From the NCBI GenBank assembly GCA_052388275.1, contig JBQTII010000034.1:1-41851 (forward strand): a stretch of DNA of 41,851 bases. The letters are read 5' to 3'. The first letter of the stretch is position 1; each line of letters starts with the position of its first letter. Of this stretch, positions 16,201 through 24,036 are shown in pieces. Below the pieces are notes generated by a model, which was given only the letters and a program-made list of their open reading frames with translations, was not told where the DNA came from and made no database searches. The stretch comes from JBQTII01 sp052388275. GTDB taxonomy: Bacteria; Actinomycetota; Actinomycetes; Sporichthyales; Sporichthyaceae. The translations under genes and the position numbers were made by a program.

Positions 16201-17108
16201 CGGGCCGCGTCGTCCTGATCGTCGGGGCCTCCAGCGGGATCGGACGAGTGACGGCGTATCAGTTAGCGGCTGCCGGGGACCGGTTGATCTTGGCGGCACG
16301 TGGTAAACGCGCGCTGGAGGCAACCGCCGCGCAGTGTCGGGCGCTGGGCGCGTGCACGGTGACCACGTCGGCGCTCGACGTCCGCGACGACGCAGCGGTG
16401 GCGCAGCTGGTCAGCGGCGTCATTGCCGAGCACCGCAGGCTGGACGCGGTGATCCACACCGCAGCTGTGGTGTCCTACGGCGCGTTCACCGATACGCCCA
16501 CGGAGATCTTCGACGCCGTTCTGCACACGAACGTGCTCGGGCCGGCGAACGTCGCCCGCGCGGCGCTGCCGGTGTTCCGCCGTCAGCGCCACGGATCGCT
16601 GATCCTTCTTGGCTCACTGCTCGGCGACATCGCGGCGCCCGCGATGACCCCGTACGTGTTGAGCAAGCACGCAGTGAAGATCTTGGGGCGCCAACTCTGC
16701 CTCGAGCATCGGGATCTGCCCGATGTGCACATCAGTGTCGTCTCCCCTGGCGGGGTGGACACCCCGATTTATCGGCAGGCCGCAAACTATCAAGGCCGAC
16801 CCGGCCGTCCCCCGGCCCCGGTCGAGAGCCCGGACAAGGTCGCGCGGGCGATCGTGCGCGCGCTGGACCGCCCGCGCGCACGCATCAACGTCGGGGTGGC
16901 GAACCCGTTGATCAAGGCCGGCTTCACTGTGCTGCCGCGAGTATTCGATGTTCTCGTCGGCCCGCTGTTCCAGCTACTGGCGAGCAAACCCGGAATCCAG
17001 GAACCGACCGCCGGTAACGTGCTGGAATCCCGCGACGAGGCTGGCGCTGTCCGCGGTGGGGAGGGCCAAGGCCTTCGGGACTTTTTGGCCCGAGCAGGCA
17101 AACGCTGA
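16197..17108 (+). CDS. Short-chain dehydrogenase/reductase
   Basis: A 303-residue classical SDR. The cofactor site is IVGASSGIGRVTAYQ at residues about 7-21. LDVRDDAA and the NVLG segment follow, then the catalytic Ser of LILLGSL and the Y-x3-K pair in YVLSKHAVK. A C-terminal extension of about 60 residues has a hydrophobic stretch (FTVLPRVFDVLVGPLFQLL), as in membrane-attached SDRs. The start is GTG at 16197, overlapping the stop of the dehydrogenase (GTGA), with AAGGTGG upstream. The pair probably acts in one redox pathway. Confidence 0.9.
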   Translation: MTGRVVLIVGASSGIGRVTAYQLAAAGDRLILAARGKRALEATAAQCRALGACTVTTSALDVRDDAAVAQLVSGVIAEHRRLDAVIHTAAVVSYGAFTDTPTEIFDAVLHTNVLGPANVARAALPVFRRQRHGSLILLGSLLGDIAAPAMTPYVLSKHAVKILGRQLCLEHRDLPDVHISVVSPGGVDTPIYRQAANYQGRPGRPPAPVESPDKVARAIVRALDRPRARINVGVANPLIKAGFTVLPRVFDVLVGPLFQLLASKPGIQEPTAGNVLESRDEAGAVRGGEGQGLRDFLARAGKR

Positions 17109-17126
17109 GCCCGGCGGGGATACCGA

Positions 17127-18101
17127 TCAGTCGAGCTTGGCTTCCAGCGCTTCGATGACGAGCGTGGTGAAGTCCGCGCCGGCCGCCTGCTCAGCGCTGC
17201 CCAGACCCCCGGGGCTGAACACGTTGATCTCCAGCAGCCGGTCTCCGACGATGTCGAGGCCGACGAAGAACATGCCGTCCGCGATGAGGCGCGGGCCCAC
17301 GAGTTCTGCCACGCGCAACATGGTCTCGTCGACCTCGACCGCCTGGACGGTTCCGCCGACGCGCATGTTGGACCGGGCCTCCCCCTGAGCGGGCACGCGG
17401 CGGAATGCGGCGTAGCAGTCGCCGACCTGCAGCGGCGTGCCGTTGAGCAGGAACATCCGCACGTCGCCGTCGGCGGCCGCAGGCAGTTTCTCCTGCGCGA
17501 TGAGGTAGCCGTCGCGGATGATCGATTCGGCCATCTGGTCGAGATTGCCGTCCGCCTCCGACAGCACGAACACCCCGTGCCCGCCGGATCCCTGCAGGGG
17601 CTTGATCACGGCGTTGCCGTCGTGATCGGCCACGAAGGCGCGTACCTGATCCAGGTCACGGGTGATGAGGGTGCGCGGACGGACCTCGGCGGGGAAGTGG
17701 TTGAGGTAGAGCTTGCTGGAGGCCAGGGACAGCCCAACCGGGTCGTTGAGGACGTGCACACCTCGGCGCGCGGCGAGCCCGCCGAAGATGATGCCGGCGT
17801 TCTGGGCCCACGCGCGGTCCGGCAGATCGTCGGCGGGGTCGTTGCGCAGCCAGAGCACGCCGAGGTCCTCGACGCTGATCCGCTGCTCGACCCGGAGCTC
17901 CAGCAGCGACTCGCGATCGCTGTGGCCAGCGGGAACCCGCAAGGCGCGGGCACAGATGGTGTCGTCGGGGTCGGCGGTGAAGTCGCCGGCGCCGATGTAG
18001 AAGACCTCGTGGCCGCGAGCGGACGCGGCCAGGGCGAGGCGGGTGGTGGTGTACTGCGGCTTCTCCTGATCGACGTCGTTGACGAACAGCGCGAGTTTCA
18101 T
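17127..18101 (-). CDS. Glutathione-synthetase-like ATP-grasp ligase
   Basis: A 324-residue ATP-grasp protein resembling GshB, which joins a carboxylate to an amine via acyl phosphate. The N-terminal domain (MKLALFVNDVDQEKP) is followed by the ATP-grasp core: NAVIKPLQGSGGHGVFVL (glycine-rich loop), YLIAQEKLPAAADGDVRMFL, and the metal-binding end DIVGDRLLEINVFSPGGLG. ATG at 18101 has CGGAGG seven bases upstream and overlaps the previous gene's TGA (ATGA). It is the last gene of a three-gene unit with a DUF1704 zinc peptidase-like protein and an N-formylglutamate amidohydrolase-like protein. Actinobacteria usually use mycothiol, so ordinary glutathione synthesis is not the obvious role; ligation of another small peptide is more likely. 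Confidence 0.87.
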   Translation of the reverse strand: MKLALFVNDVDQEKPQYTTTRLALAASARGHEVFYIGAGDFTADPDDTICARALRVPAGHSDRESLLELRVEQRISVEDLGVLWLRNDPADDLPDRAWAQNAGIIFGGLAARRGVHVLNDPVGLSLASSKLYLNHFPAEVRPRTLITRDLDQVRAFVADHDGNAVIKPLQGSGGHGVFVLSEADGNLDQMAESIIRDGYLIAQEKLPAAADGDVRMFLLNGTPLQVGDCYAAFRRVPAQGEARSNMRVGGTVQAVEVDETMLRVAELVGPRLIADGMFFVGLDIVGDRLLEINVFSPGGLGSAEQAAGADFTTLVIEALEAKLD

Positions 18102-19999
18102 GGTGATGCCTCCGGGACGAGATCGAGAATTCCCATTCCGGCCCGGAGGTCCCGGATCCGATCCTGAGTCTGAGGTGCCGTCAGCCAGCGCGGCTGCAAC
18201 ACGGGGGCGGTGAGCACACCGCGCCACTGCAGTTCCTGGACGACGGGGACGTCGTTGAGCGCGAGCTTGCCCAGCAACAGCGGATCCAGCGAGCCGCCGT
18301 CGGCGAGGTAGTTCAGCAGCCGGTGCAGACCGCGCAGGTACACCGCGTCCTTGGTCAGGCCGCCGGAGCGGTACACCCGAAGGACGATCCGGAAGGATTG
18401 CAGGGCGCCGAGGCCGCAGTCGTCGTGCAGGTGATGGAACGTCTCGGTGAAGGTGGCACCGTTGACCAGGCGGTGCACCGCGATCACCCGCGCGGCCAGG
18501 GTCGCCAGCCTGGAGGCCGGAAGACCCCCTACCACGAACTCCGCCAACACCCCCAGGCCCTCTTGGGTCTCCTCGTAGCCCGGCAGTCCCACCCGCAGCA
18601 GCCGCAGCGGCTGGGCGCCGCCGTTGACGTGGGTCAGGATGTGAGTGCCTACCTCGTGCTGGATGAGGGCGTCGGCCCGGGCAGCGTCAATCTTGGCGTC
18701 GGAGCCGACCAGCAGATGCCCGCCCGAGACCAGCACGCCGGGGATGTCGTCCCGGACGCAGACGCTCGCCTGCACTGCCGCCTCGATGCCGTGGTAGTAC
18801 GCCACCTCGGTCCGTGCTCGTTCGGCGAACTCCTCGCAGTCCAGCCAGTGCGTCGCGCCGGGATCACCTGACGGTTCCTCAGGGGTGTCCTCCCGGCGAT
18901 CGGCGATCTTCGCCAGCAGCTTCTCGGCCAGGTGCAGCAGGTCGTCGTCGACGCTGCCGTAGAGCTGCAGGCTGGTGGGCAGGAATGCCGGCGATCCGCG
19001 GTCCTCCAGCATGCTCATCTGCCGGTCGAGTTCCTGGCGCTTGGCCCGGAACACCGCCGCGAGCGTCGGGTCCTCGACGTCCTCCAGTGGGATGGCGTAG
19101 AGGGCGCGCTTGAGCAGGTCCGGGTCGACGGTGAGCGGGCGGTAGTGGAACTCGGGGTCCTGGCCGAAGTCGCCCGCCCGGAACTGCGCCCAGGCGGCCG
19201 CAGAGTTGACCGGCGTGATCGCCACCAGATGATCGATCCGTTCGGCGATCGCGGCCAGGCGCCGGTCGACCTCGCGGGTGGCCTTGAGCAGTCGCCGGGG
19301 GCCGACCTCGCGGAAATCCGTCGGCTGGAAGCTGGTCTGCACGGTGATGAACTCGAAGACGGTCCGCTGCAGGGCCCGCGTGAGCTGGTGCTGCAGCTTG
19401 CGCAGAACACCCGGGAAGGGGCTCCCGTCCGGGCCGAGAAAGAATCCGGGGACCGCGAGCCCGAGCAACAGGATCCCGCCCTCGCGCTGCTCGGCGGCGC
19501 TGAGCAACGGCGCGAGTGCCGGCGGGCCCGGGGCGTCGGCGTCGGTCGTCGTGATGCGCGGCTTGCGCCCGAGCACGTCCACGCCCGCCAGAGCGTTCGC
19601 GAGCGCCCCCACCGTGCTCGCCGGATCGCGCAGCGGCGCGTGGATTCCGAAGGCCGTGGCCGCCGGGTCGATCCAGAGCTCGAGAACCAGGAAGGAGCCG
19701 AAGCGGGTGGACAGCGTGCGGCCCAGCGCATCGATCAGGGAGTGCGCGGCGTCTGCGATCTGCGGATCCCCCGAGATGCTCAGGTGCGAAGCCTGACTCA
19801 GGACGAGTCGCTCTGCGCCGGGGACTGCCGCGCCGGGTGGATGCCGGTACACGGTGAGGAAGGGCAGGGGCCGGTCCATATGCAGCCAGCCCCCCGGCAC
19901 CGCCCGGCGCACCGCGCACCCGGACTCGATCCGTTTGAGCGCCGCGGCGTTGAAGGCCTGCGGTGTCTCGGAGAGCTCGGGCAGCGGCGGTGGGCTCAT
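18098..19999 (-). CDS. DUF1704 / QEGLA-motif zinc metallopeptidase-like protein
   Basis: A 633-residue protein of the family named 'flavohemoglobin expression-modulating QEGLA motif protein'. The key region holds H448-E449-x3-H453 (HEVGTH), THVNGG, then Q479-E480-G481-L482. From the animal homologues MATCAP/KIAA0895L, which are tyrosine carboxypeptidases, HExxxH plus the later Glu would bind and use zinc. The first 300 residues form a separate, less conserved domain. ATG at 19999 overlaps the stop of the upstream amidohydrolase gene, and its own stop overlaps the next ATG, so all three genes are translationally coupled. The longer in-frame upstream reading is Arg-rich and belongs to the shadow of the amidohydrolase gene. 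The substrate is unknown. Confidence 0.88.
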   Translation of the reverse strand: MSPPPLPELSETPQAFNAAALKRIESGCAVRRAVPGGWLHMDRPLPFLTVYRHPPGAAVPGAERLVLSQASHLSISGDPQIADAAHSLIDALGRTLSTRFGSFLVLELWIDPAATAFGIHAPLRDPASTVGALANALAGVDVLGRKPRITTTDADAPGPPALAPLLSAAEQREGGILLLGLAVPGFFLGPDGSPFPGVLRKLQHQLTRALQRTVFEFITVQTSFQPTDFREVGPRRLLKATREVDRRLAAIAERIDHLVAITPVNSAAAWAQFRAGDFGQDPEFHYRPLTVDPDLLKRALYAIPLEDVEDPTLAAVFRAKRQELDRQMSMLEDRGSPAFLPTSLQLYGSVDDDLLHLAEKLLAKIADRREDTPEEPSGDPGATHWLDCEEFAERARTEVAYYHGIEAAVQASVCVRDDIPGVLVSGGHLLVGSDAKIDAARADALIQHEVGTHILTHVNGGAQPLRLLRVGLPGYEETQEGLGVLAEFVVGGLPASRLATLAARVIAVHRLVNGATFTETFHHLHDDCGLGALQSFRIVLRVYRSGGLTKDAVYLRGLHRLLNYLADGGSLDPLLLGKLALNDVPVVQELQWRGVLTAPVLQPRWLTAPQTQDRIRDLRAGMGILDLVPEASP

Positions 20000-20796
20000 C
20001 CGGCTGCGCGTTCCAGTTCGGCGAGCACACCCGGCACGGTGCCCGCGAGGGCGTTGCCCACGTCGGCGAACACCCGCTCGTCGAGGGCGCCGGTGTGCTC
20101 GTCCATGAAGAACTTCTTGACCTCGACGGCCAACGCGCAGCCTGTTTGCGGGTAGCGCTGATGAACCCACTGCGCCAGATGCCCGCCGCGGAATCGAACG
20201 TTCTCCCCGACATTCAGATGGGGCCGGCTAAGCAGTTGCGCCGTGTGCAGATCTTCCAGGAACCGGTCCACCAGTGGCGCCCACCGCGCTCGGTCCATCG
20301 ACCCGGTGCCGAGGTTGATGTCGGGATTGCGCGCGGGGTCGGCCGCCGGGCTGTCCGCGCCGTCGCGGCGATGGTTGTAGGAATGCAGGTCATAGACCAC
20401 GAAGCGCCCGAACGCCGCGACCGCCCGGTCCAGGACACCGCCGAGCATCGCGTAAAACGCGTCGTAAACAGCCAGTGAGCGGGCGAGCACTTCCTCGTTC
20501 AGTGGATGTTTCCAGAGATCTAGACCCCAACTCTGATCCGGCGTCAGATAGACCGCGTTGGCGCGGTCCCGGTTGAGGTCGACCTCGAAGCGTGAGCGGC
20601 CCGCCACCAGATACGTGGTTGACAGCGTGGCGAAGCCGTCGGTGTACGGGTCTTCCTCGCGCAGCCGGGACGAATCATCCAGGACCGTCAAGGCGGCGAT
20701 CTCCGCGCGCAGGGCGTGCCCCGCGTGAACAGCAACGGCGATGACCGGACTGCACGCTTCTTGACCCCTCCACAGGGGCGGCTCGTCCGAGTCCAT
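19996..20796 (-). CDS. N-formylglutamate amidohydrolase family protein
   Basis: A 266-residue protein of the FGase (HutG-type) family, zinc hydrolases that remove N-formyl or similar groups from glutamate. Visible motifs are AVHAGH near residue 25, EEDPYTDGF, FEVDLNRDR and YDLHSYNHRR near residue 135; these hold the His/Glu metal ligands. It is the first gene of the coupled three-gene operon. No histidine-utilisation genes are present, so a role in histidine breakdown is unlikely; it may trim a gamma-glutamyl or formyl group from the operon's product. ATG at 20796 is used; no strong ribosome binding site was seen. Confidence 0.87.
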   Translation of the reverse strand: MDSDEPPLWRGQEACSPVIAVAVHAGHALRAEIAALTVLDDSSRLREEDPYTDGFATLSTTYLVAGRSRFEVDLNRDRANAVYLTPDQSWGLDLWKHPLNEEVLARSLAVYDAFYAMLGGVLDRAVAAFGRFVVYDLHSYNHRRDGADSPAADPARNPDINLGTGSMDRARWAPLVDRFLEDLHTAQLLSRPHLNVGENVRFRGGHLAQWVHQRYPQTGCALAVEVKKFFMDEHTGALDERVFADVGNALAGTVPGVLAELERAAG

Positions 20797-20868
20797 ACCC
20801 CGCTCTTCCCTGCGGGCCGCGGTTCACTCTCCCCGAACCTCGGGCGAGGTCGCGCGGGGGCCTGGGCG

Positions 20869-20892
20869 GTTGTAACCGCGGAGCCTGGGTAT
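20869..20892 (+). promoter_or_regulatory. Sigma-B-like stress promoter
   Basis: GTTG (20869-20872), 14 bases, then GGGTAT (20887-20892). This fits the GNNT-N14-16-GGGTA(C/T) consensus described for Streptomyces sigma-B and its relatives. Transcription would start near 20900, leaving a leader of about 100 bases before the DUF3618 operon. Confidence 0.6.
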
Positions 20893-21002
20893 CCCCGATG
20901 CGCCGGAGGGGATGAGGTCGACATCCGCCAATCCCCGAGGGTCGATCCGCTCACCACGACACAGGTCCACCCTCCCGCCACACCACCGAAGGCAGAGAAG
21001 CC

Positions 21003-21695
21003 ATGACTCAGACGACGCACGAAGCACCCTGGAACCAGGCCGATTCGCCGTCCAGTTCCACGGACCAATCAGACTCGTCGGTCAAGGACCGCGCAGCCGA
21101 CGCCAAGGACGAGGGCATGAAGGTCGCCGCCACCGCGAAGGACGAGGCGATGAACGTCGTCGCCGAGACGCGCCGGCAAGCGGGGGACCTCCTCAAGGAA
21201 GCCACTAGTCAGATTCAGGAGCAGACCGGCGCCCAGAAGGGCAAGGCCGCCGAGGGCCTGCGCGCACTCGGTGAGGAACTGCAGACTATGGCCGGAGGCG
21301 GCGCCACCGGCCCCGCGTCCGATCTGGTCCACCAAGCCTCGGACAAGATCTCCCAGCTCGCCGATTGGCTGGACAACAACGACCCGAGCACCTTGATGGA
21401 GGAAGCCCGCAATCTTGCGCGGCGTAAGCCCGGGCAATTCCTCATCGGAGCCCTTGCTGCCGGTGTGGTCGCCGGTCGCGTCACGCGCGGCATGCAAGGC
21501 GCCGCGTCGGCGCCGAGTTCGCCGGCGTCCAGTCGGCCCAAAGCTCCTTCGGTGGTGGGTCAGGCATCGCCCCCCCGGCAGCTGCCGCCGATCCACGCGG
21601 CTGCGTCCGGCATGGGTGCGAACAGCGGGACCCCCACGATGGCCACCCCCGCGGCACCGACGATGGCCTTCGACTCCACGGTCGTGCCGCGATGA
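21003..21695 (+). CDS. Hypothetical helical protein of an envelope/stress operon
   Basis: A 230-residue protein with three parts. A charged, LEA-like helical N-terminus has repeats of the type AADAKDEGMKVAATAKDEAM. A central domain (ALGEELQTMAGG to ISQLADWLDN) follows. A short hydrophobic segment preceded by basic residues (RRKPGQFLIGALAAGVVAGR) leads to a Pro/Ala-rich tail. Proteins of this pattern occur upstream of the holin-like and DUF3618 genes in many actinobacteria; the function is unknown. Its stop overlaps the next start (ATGA). It is probably induced by osmotic or envelope stress, given the promoter. Confidence 0.8.
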   Translation: MTQTTHEAPWNQADSPSSSTDQSDSSVKDRAADAKDEGMKVAATAKDEAMNVVAETRRQAGDLLKEATSQIQEQTGAQKGKAAEGLRALGEELQTMAGGGATGPASDLVHQASDKISQLADWLDNNDPSTLMEEARNLARRKPGQFLIGALAAGVVAGRVTRGMQGAASAPSSPASSRPKAPSVVGQASPPRQLPPIHAAASGMGANSGTPTMATPAAPTMAFDSTVVPR

Positions 21696-22138
21696 CGTAC
21701 TCCGATCACGCCGGGGCCGCGACGGCCACCCGACCTGACGAACGCTCAGAATTCTCTGCTGGCCCCACGGACAGCTCGGTCGGAACGCTCATCGGTGAGG
21801 TCACCGCCGATCTGTCCAAGTTGATGCGTCAAGAGATGGCGCTCGCCAAAGCCGAGATGAAGGAAGAAGCAGTCAAGACCGGCAAGGCCGCCGGGATGCT
21901 CGGCGGCGCCGGCTTCGCTGGCTACATGACGATCTTCTTCGCCTCCATCGCGCTGTGGTGGGGACTGGCCAACGTGATGGATGAGGGTTGGGCCGCCCTG
22001 ATCGTCACCGCGCTGTGGGGCGCAACCGCCACGGTACTGGCCATGCTCGGGCGCAAGCAGCTCGCACAGGTCCGCCCGAAACCCGAACAGACACTCGAAA
22101 CGCTTAAAGAAGTACCCGCCGCTCTCAAGGGCCGATGA
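21692..22138 (+). CDS. Holin-like / DUF1469-type membrane protein
   Basis: A 148-residue protein. After a short variable N-terminus comes an amphipathic helix (LIGEVTADLSKLMRQEMALA), then two membrane helices (GAGFAGYMTIFFASIALWWG and AALIVTALWGATATVLAMLG). This is the pattern of the 'phage holin family'/DUF1469 proteins, which in spite of the name are chromosomal membrane proteins of unknown role. It is the middle gene of the three-gene operon, overlapping the gene before it by four bases. Confidence 0.85.
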   Translation: MTYSDHAGAATATRPDERSEFSAGPTDSSVGTLIGEVTADLSKLMRQEMALAKAEMKEEAVKTGKAAGMLGGAGFAGYMTIFFASIALWWGLANVMDEGWAALIVTALWGATATVLAMLGRKQLAQVRPKPEQTLETLKEVPAALKGR

Positions 22139-22148
22139 GGAGATCACC

Positions 22149-22721
22149 ATGACCACGACCGAGGCAGATCAGATCCGCCACGACATTGAAGAGACCCGAC
22201 GGGAGCTCAGCACCAACGTCGACAACCTCACCGAGAAGGTGAGCCCGTCTGCCGTCGTAGGGCGCCGGGTGGACAAGGCCAAGGACGCAGTGTCGGGGGT
22301 GAAGGACAAGGTGATGGGCGCCATGCCTTCGATGCCCGATTCCTCACCAGGCGAGGGCGCCGAAGCCGCGAAGGACAAGGTGACGAGTGCGACGTCCGGC
22401 AACCCGCTCGCGGCAGGCCTGGTCGCGTTCGGCGCGGGCTGGCTGATCTCCTCGATCCTGCCCTCGTCCAACGCCGAGCGGCAGGCTGCGACGCAGGCGA
22501 AGAGCATGATCAACGAGCACTCCGACTCGCTCAGCGGCACACTCCACGACACGCTCGACGCGGTCAAGGACAGCATGCAGGACCAGGTCCTTGAGGCGGT
22601 GGACGCGGTCAAGTCCTCGGCCACCGACGCGGTCGGCACGGTCAAGGACGACGCAACCTCAGCCAAGGAGTCCATCTCCGGCAGTGGCGCAGGAAGTCCC
22701 AAGCACGCCGCCGGCGTTTAG
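22149..22721 (+). CDS. DUF3618 domain-containing protein
   Basis: A 190-residue protein beginning with the DUF3618 pattern (QIRHDIEETRRELSTNVDNL). A central segment with one hydrophobic helix (GLVAFGAGWLISSIL) separates it from a C-terminal run of charged helices with repeats such as DAVKSSATDAVGTVKDDATS, similar to LEA-type proteins. It starts 10 bases after the holin-like gene with GAGGAG upstream and ends the operon. It is probably a membrane-associated stress protein; the molecular role is unknown. Confidence 0.87.
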   Translation: MTTTEADQIRHDIEETRRELSTNVDNLTEKVSPSAVVGRRVDKAKDAVSGVKDKVMGAMPSMPDSSPGEGAEAAKDKVTSATSGNPLAAGLVAFGAGWLISSILPSSNAERQAATQAKSMINEHSDSLSGTLHDTLDAVKDSMQDQVLEAVDAVKSSATDAVGTVKDDATSAKESISGSGAGSPKHAAGV

Positions 22722-22724
22722 GCC

Positions 22725-22768
22725 CCAGTCCTCCCTGTCGCCTCACCGTGTGCGGTGGGGAGGACTGG
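22725..22768 (+). terminator. Inverted repeat after the stress operon
   Basis: CCAGTCCTCCC (22725-22735) pairs exactly with GGGAGGACTGG (22758-22768), four bases after the DUF3618 stop. An alternative internal stem CCTCACCG/CGGTGGGG is possible. No T run follows. Confidence 0.6.
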
Positions 22769-22804
22769 CTAGTCAGGCCCTACTAACGATTCTCGATGCC
22801 GATC

Positions 22805-22840
22805 GCGACCAGCACCGCGACCAGCACCGCGACCAGCACC
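22805..22840. repeat. Three tandem copies of a 12-base unit
   Basis: GCGACCAGCACC occurs three times without a gap, exactly at the 5' edge of the FAD-monooxygenase remnant. It may have arisen by slippage during the event that truncated that gene. Confidence 0.8.
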
Positions 22841-22841
22841 T

Positions 22842-23190
22842 GTGCGCCGCACGGTGCTGCATGACGCGATGCGGTCCGCAGCCGCGGCCGCCGGGATCGG
22901 GGTCCTCGAGCAGACGGTGAGCGCCGTCGTGCAGGACGAGGACAGCGTGCGGGCGGGAGGCCTGCGGGTCCGCTGGCTGGTCGCCGCTGACGGCCCGCAC
23001 TCGGCAGTCCGTGCCTCGCTGCTCCCACCTCGGCCGGTGCGTGCGCCCGGTGGGGACTACGGCAGCACTTCGCACTCGCGCCGTGGACGGCCAATGTCGA
23101 GGTGAGCTGGGCGTCCACTTCGGAGGCCTACGCCACCCCGATCGGGCCATGTCAGCTCTTTCTCGCATTGCGCACGGCCGACGTGGCAGA
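22842..23190 (+). pseudogene. FAD-dependent monooxygenase remnant
   Basis: An internal fragment of an FAD monooxygenase/geranylgeranyl-reductase-like gene. Frame 3 gives RRTVLHDAMRSAAAAAGIGV, then the family's GD-type motif WLVAADGPHSAVR. Near 23060 the reading moves to another frame giving HFALAPWTANVEVSWASTSE, AYATPIG. The N-terminal FAD-binding GxGxxG part and the C-terminal half are missing. Both ends and the frameshift show the gene is dead. It runs directly into a sigma factor fragment. Confidence 0.7.
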
Positions 23191-23203
23191 GGCGCATAGC
23201 ATC

Positions 23204-23440
23204 CAGGCGTGCCTGGTCCTGCGCTACGCCGAGCTGGCCCGAGATCTCGCCGCCCACTGCGCGGCGTCGGATTCCGACGTCGACGAGCTGCGGCAGGTGG
23301 GTTTGCTGGCGCTGATCATGGCGATCCGGTCTTTCGATCCCGGCCGCGGGCCGAGCCTTTCCAGCTATGCGACGCCGATCGTGCGCGGCGAGATCCAGCG
23401 CCACCTGCGCGGGCGTGGACCGTTCGGTGCTCATCCGGCT
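23204..23440 (+). pseudogene. Sigma-70 family (SigB/F/G-like) region 2 remnant
   Basis: The frame continues from the monooxygenase fragment into sigma region 2: LVLRYAELARDLAAHCAAS, then DVDELRQVGLLALIMAIRSF, DPGRGPSLSSYATPIVRGE, IQRHLRGRG. This matches alternative sigma factors of the SigB/SigF group (D-L-QVG-I-A-FD-RG-FSSYA-P-GEI-RH-RD). Regions 3 and 4 are absent; after 23440 the sequence is not recognisable and a stop follows at 23530. Confidence 0.7.
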
Positions 23441-23589
23441 GAACTCCCGGAACACCAAATTGCCGAAGCGCAGCGCCGCCCAGATCCGTTTCAGGTCGAT
23501 GACGCAGGGAAGATTCGGCCCATTACCTGATACAGGCTGTACGCCCTGGACCCCGGTGTACTGCCCAGCCAACGGAAACGGGGTCCTCC

Positions 23590-24036
23590 GTGCGCAACGA
23601 CGCCACGTCCGACGTGACGCGCCGGCAGGGCGAGACCTCGCCCCTGATAAAAGACTTGTCCCGGCACTTGCGACCCAGGGACGCAGACACCCTTGTGCAG
23701 TCCGCCGGCCGCGGGATCCAGGCCGCGCTTGGCACCCTCTTCGACCGCACCGCGCCGGTGGTCTACGGCGCCATGCGGCGTGTGCTGCATAGTCCGACCG
23801 AGGCTGCGCAGGCGACGATGAACATCTACGTGGAGTTGTGGCGCACGGCCAGGCGCTGCCCGCCCGCTCCGGACTCCGCACACGCGTTTCTTGCCGGGCT
23901 CGCCCGCGCCGAGCTCATCCGCCAACATCACGGCATCGACCGCACGGGTCGACCGTCCATAGACGGGACGCACGAGGCTGCGAGTTCGCGAGAAACCGCG
24001 CAAATCAGATCTGGTGGGTGTCGGGCGCTGAGCTAA
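23590..24036 (+). CDS. Orphan ECF-sigma region-2-like protein
   Basis: A 148-residue protein whose middle resembles region 2 of SigK-type ECF sigma factors: LGTLFDRTAPVVYGAMRRVL, HSPTEAAQATMNIYVELWRT, then a helix ending AGLARAELIRQH. The usual acidic EVTQEVF segment is replaced by AQATMNI, and region 4, which binds the -35 element, is missing, so it cannot be a normal sigma factor. Its last 32 bases overlap the end of the convergent GAF-ANTAR gene. The start is GTG at 23590. It may be a decaying gene, or a small protein that binds RNA polymerase or an anti-sigma factor. Confidence 0.5.
   Translation: MRNDATSDVTRRQGETSPLIKDLSRHLRPRDADTLVQSAGRGIQAALGTLFDRTAPVVYGAMRRVLHSPTEAAQATMNIYVELWRTARRCPPAPDSAHAFLAGLARAELIRQHHGIDRTGRPSIDGTHEAASSRETAQIRSGGCRALS

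Noticed and set aside
22805..22840. CRISPR-like repeat
   Set aside because: Only three contiguous 12-base units with no spacers, consistent with simple tandem duplication.
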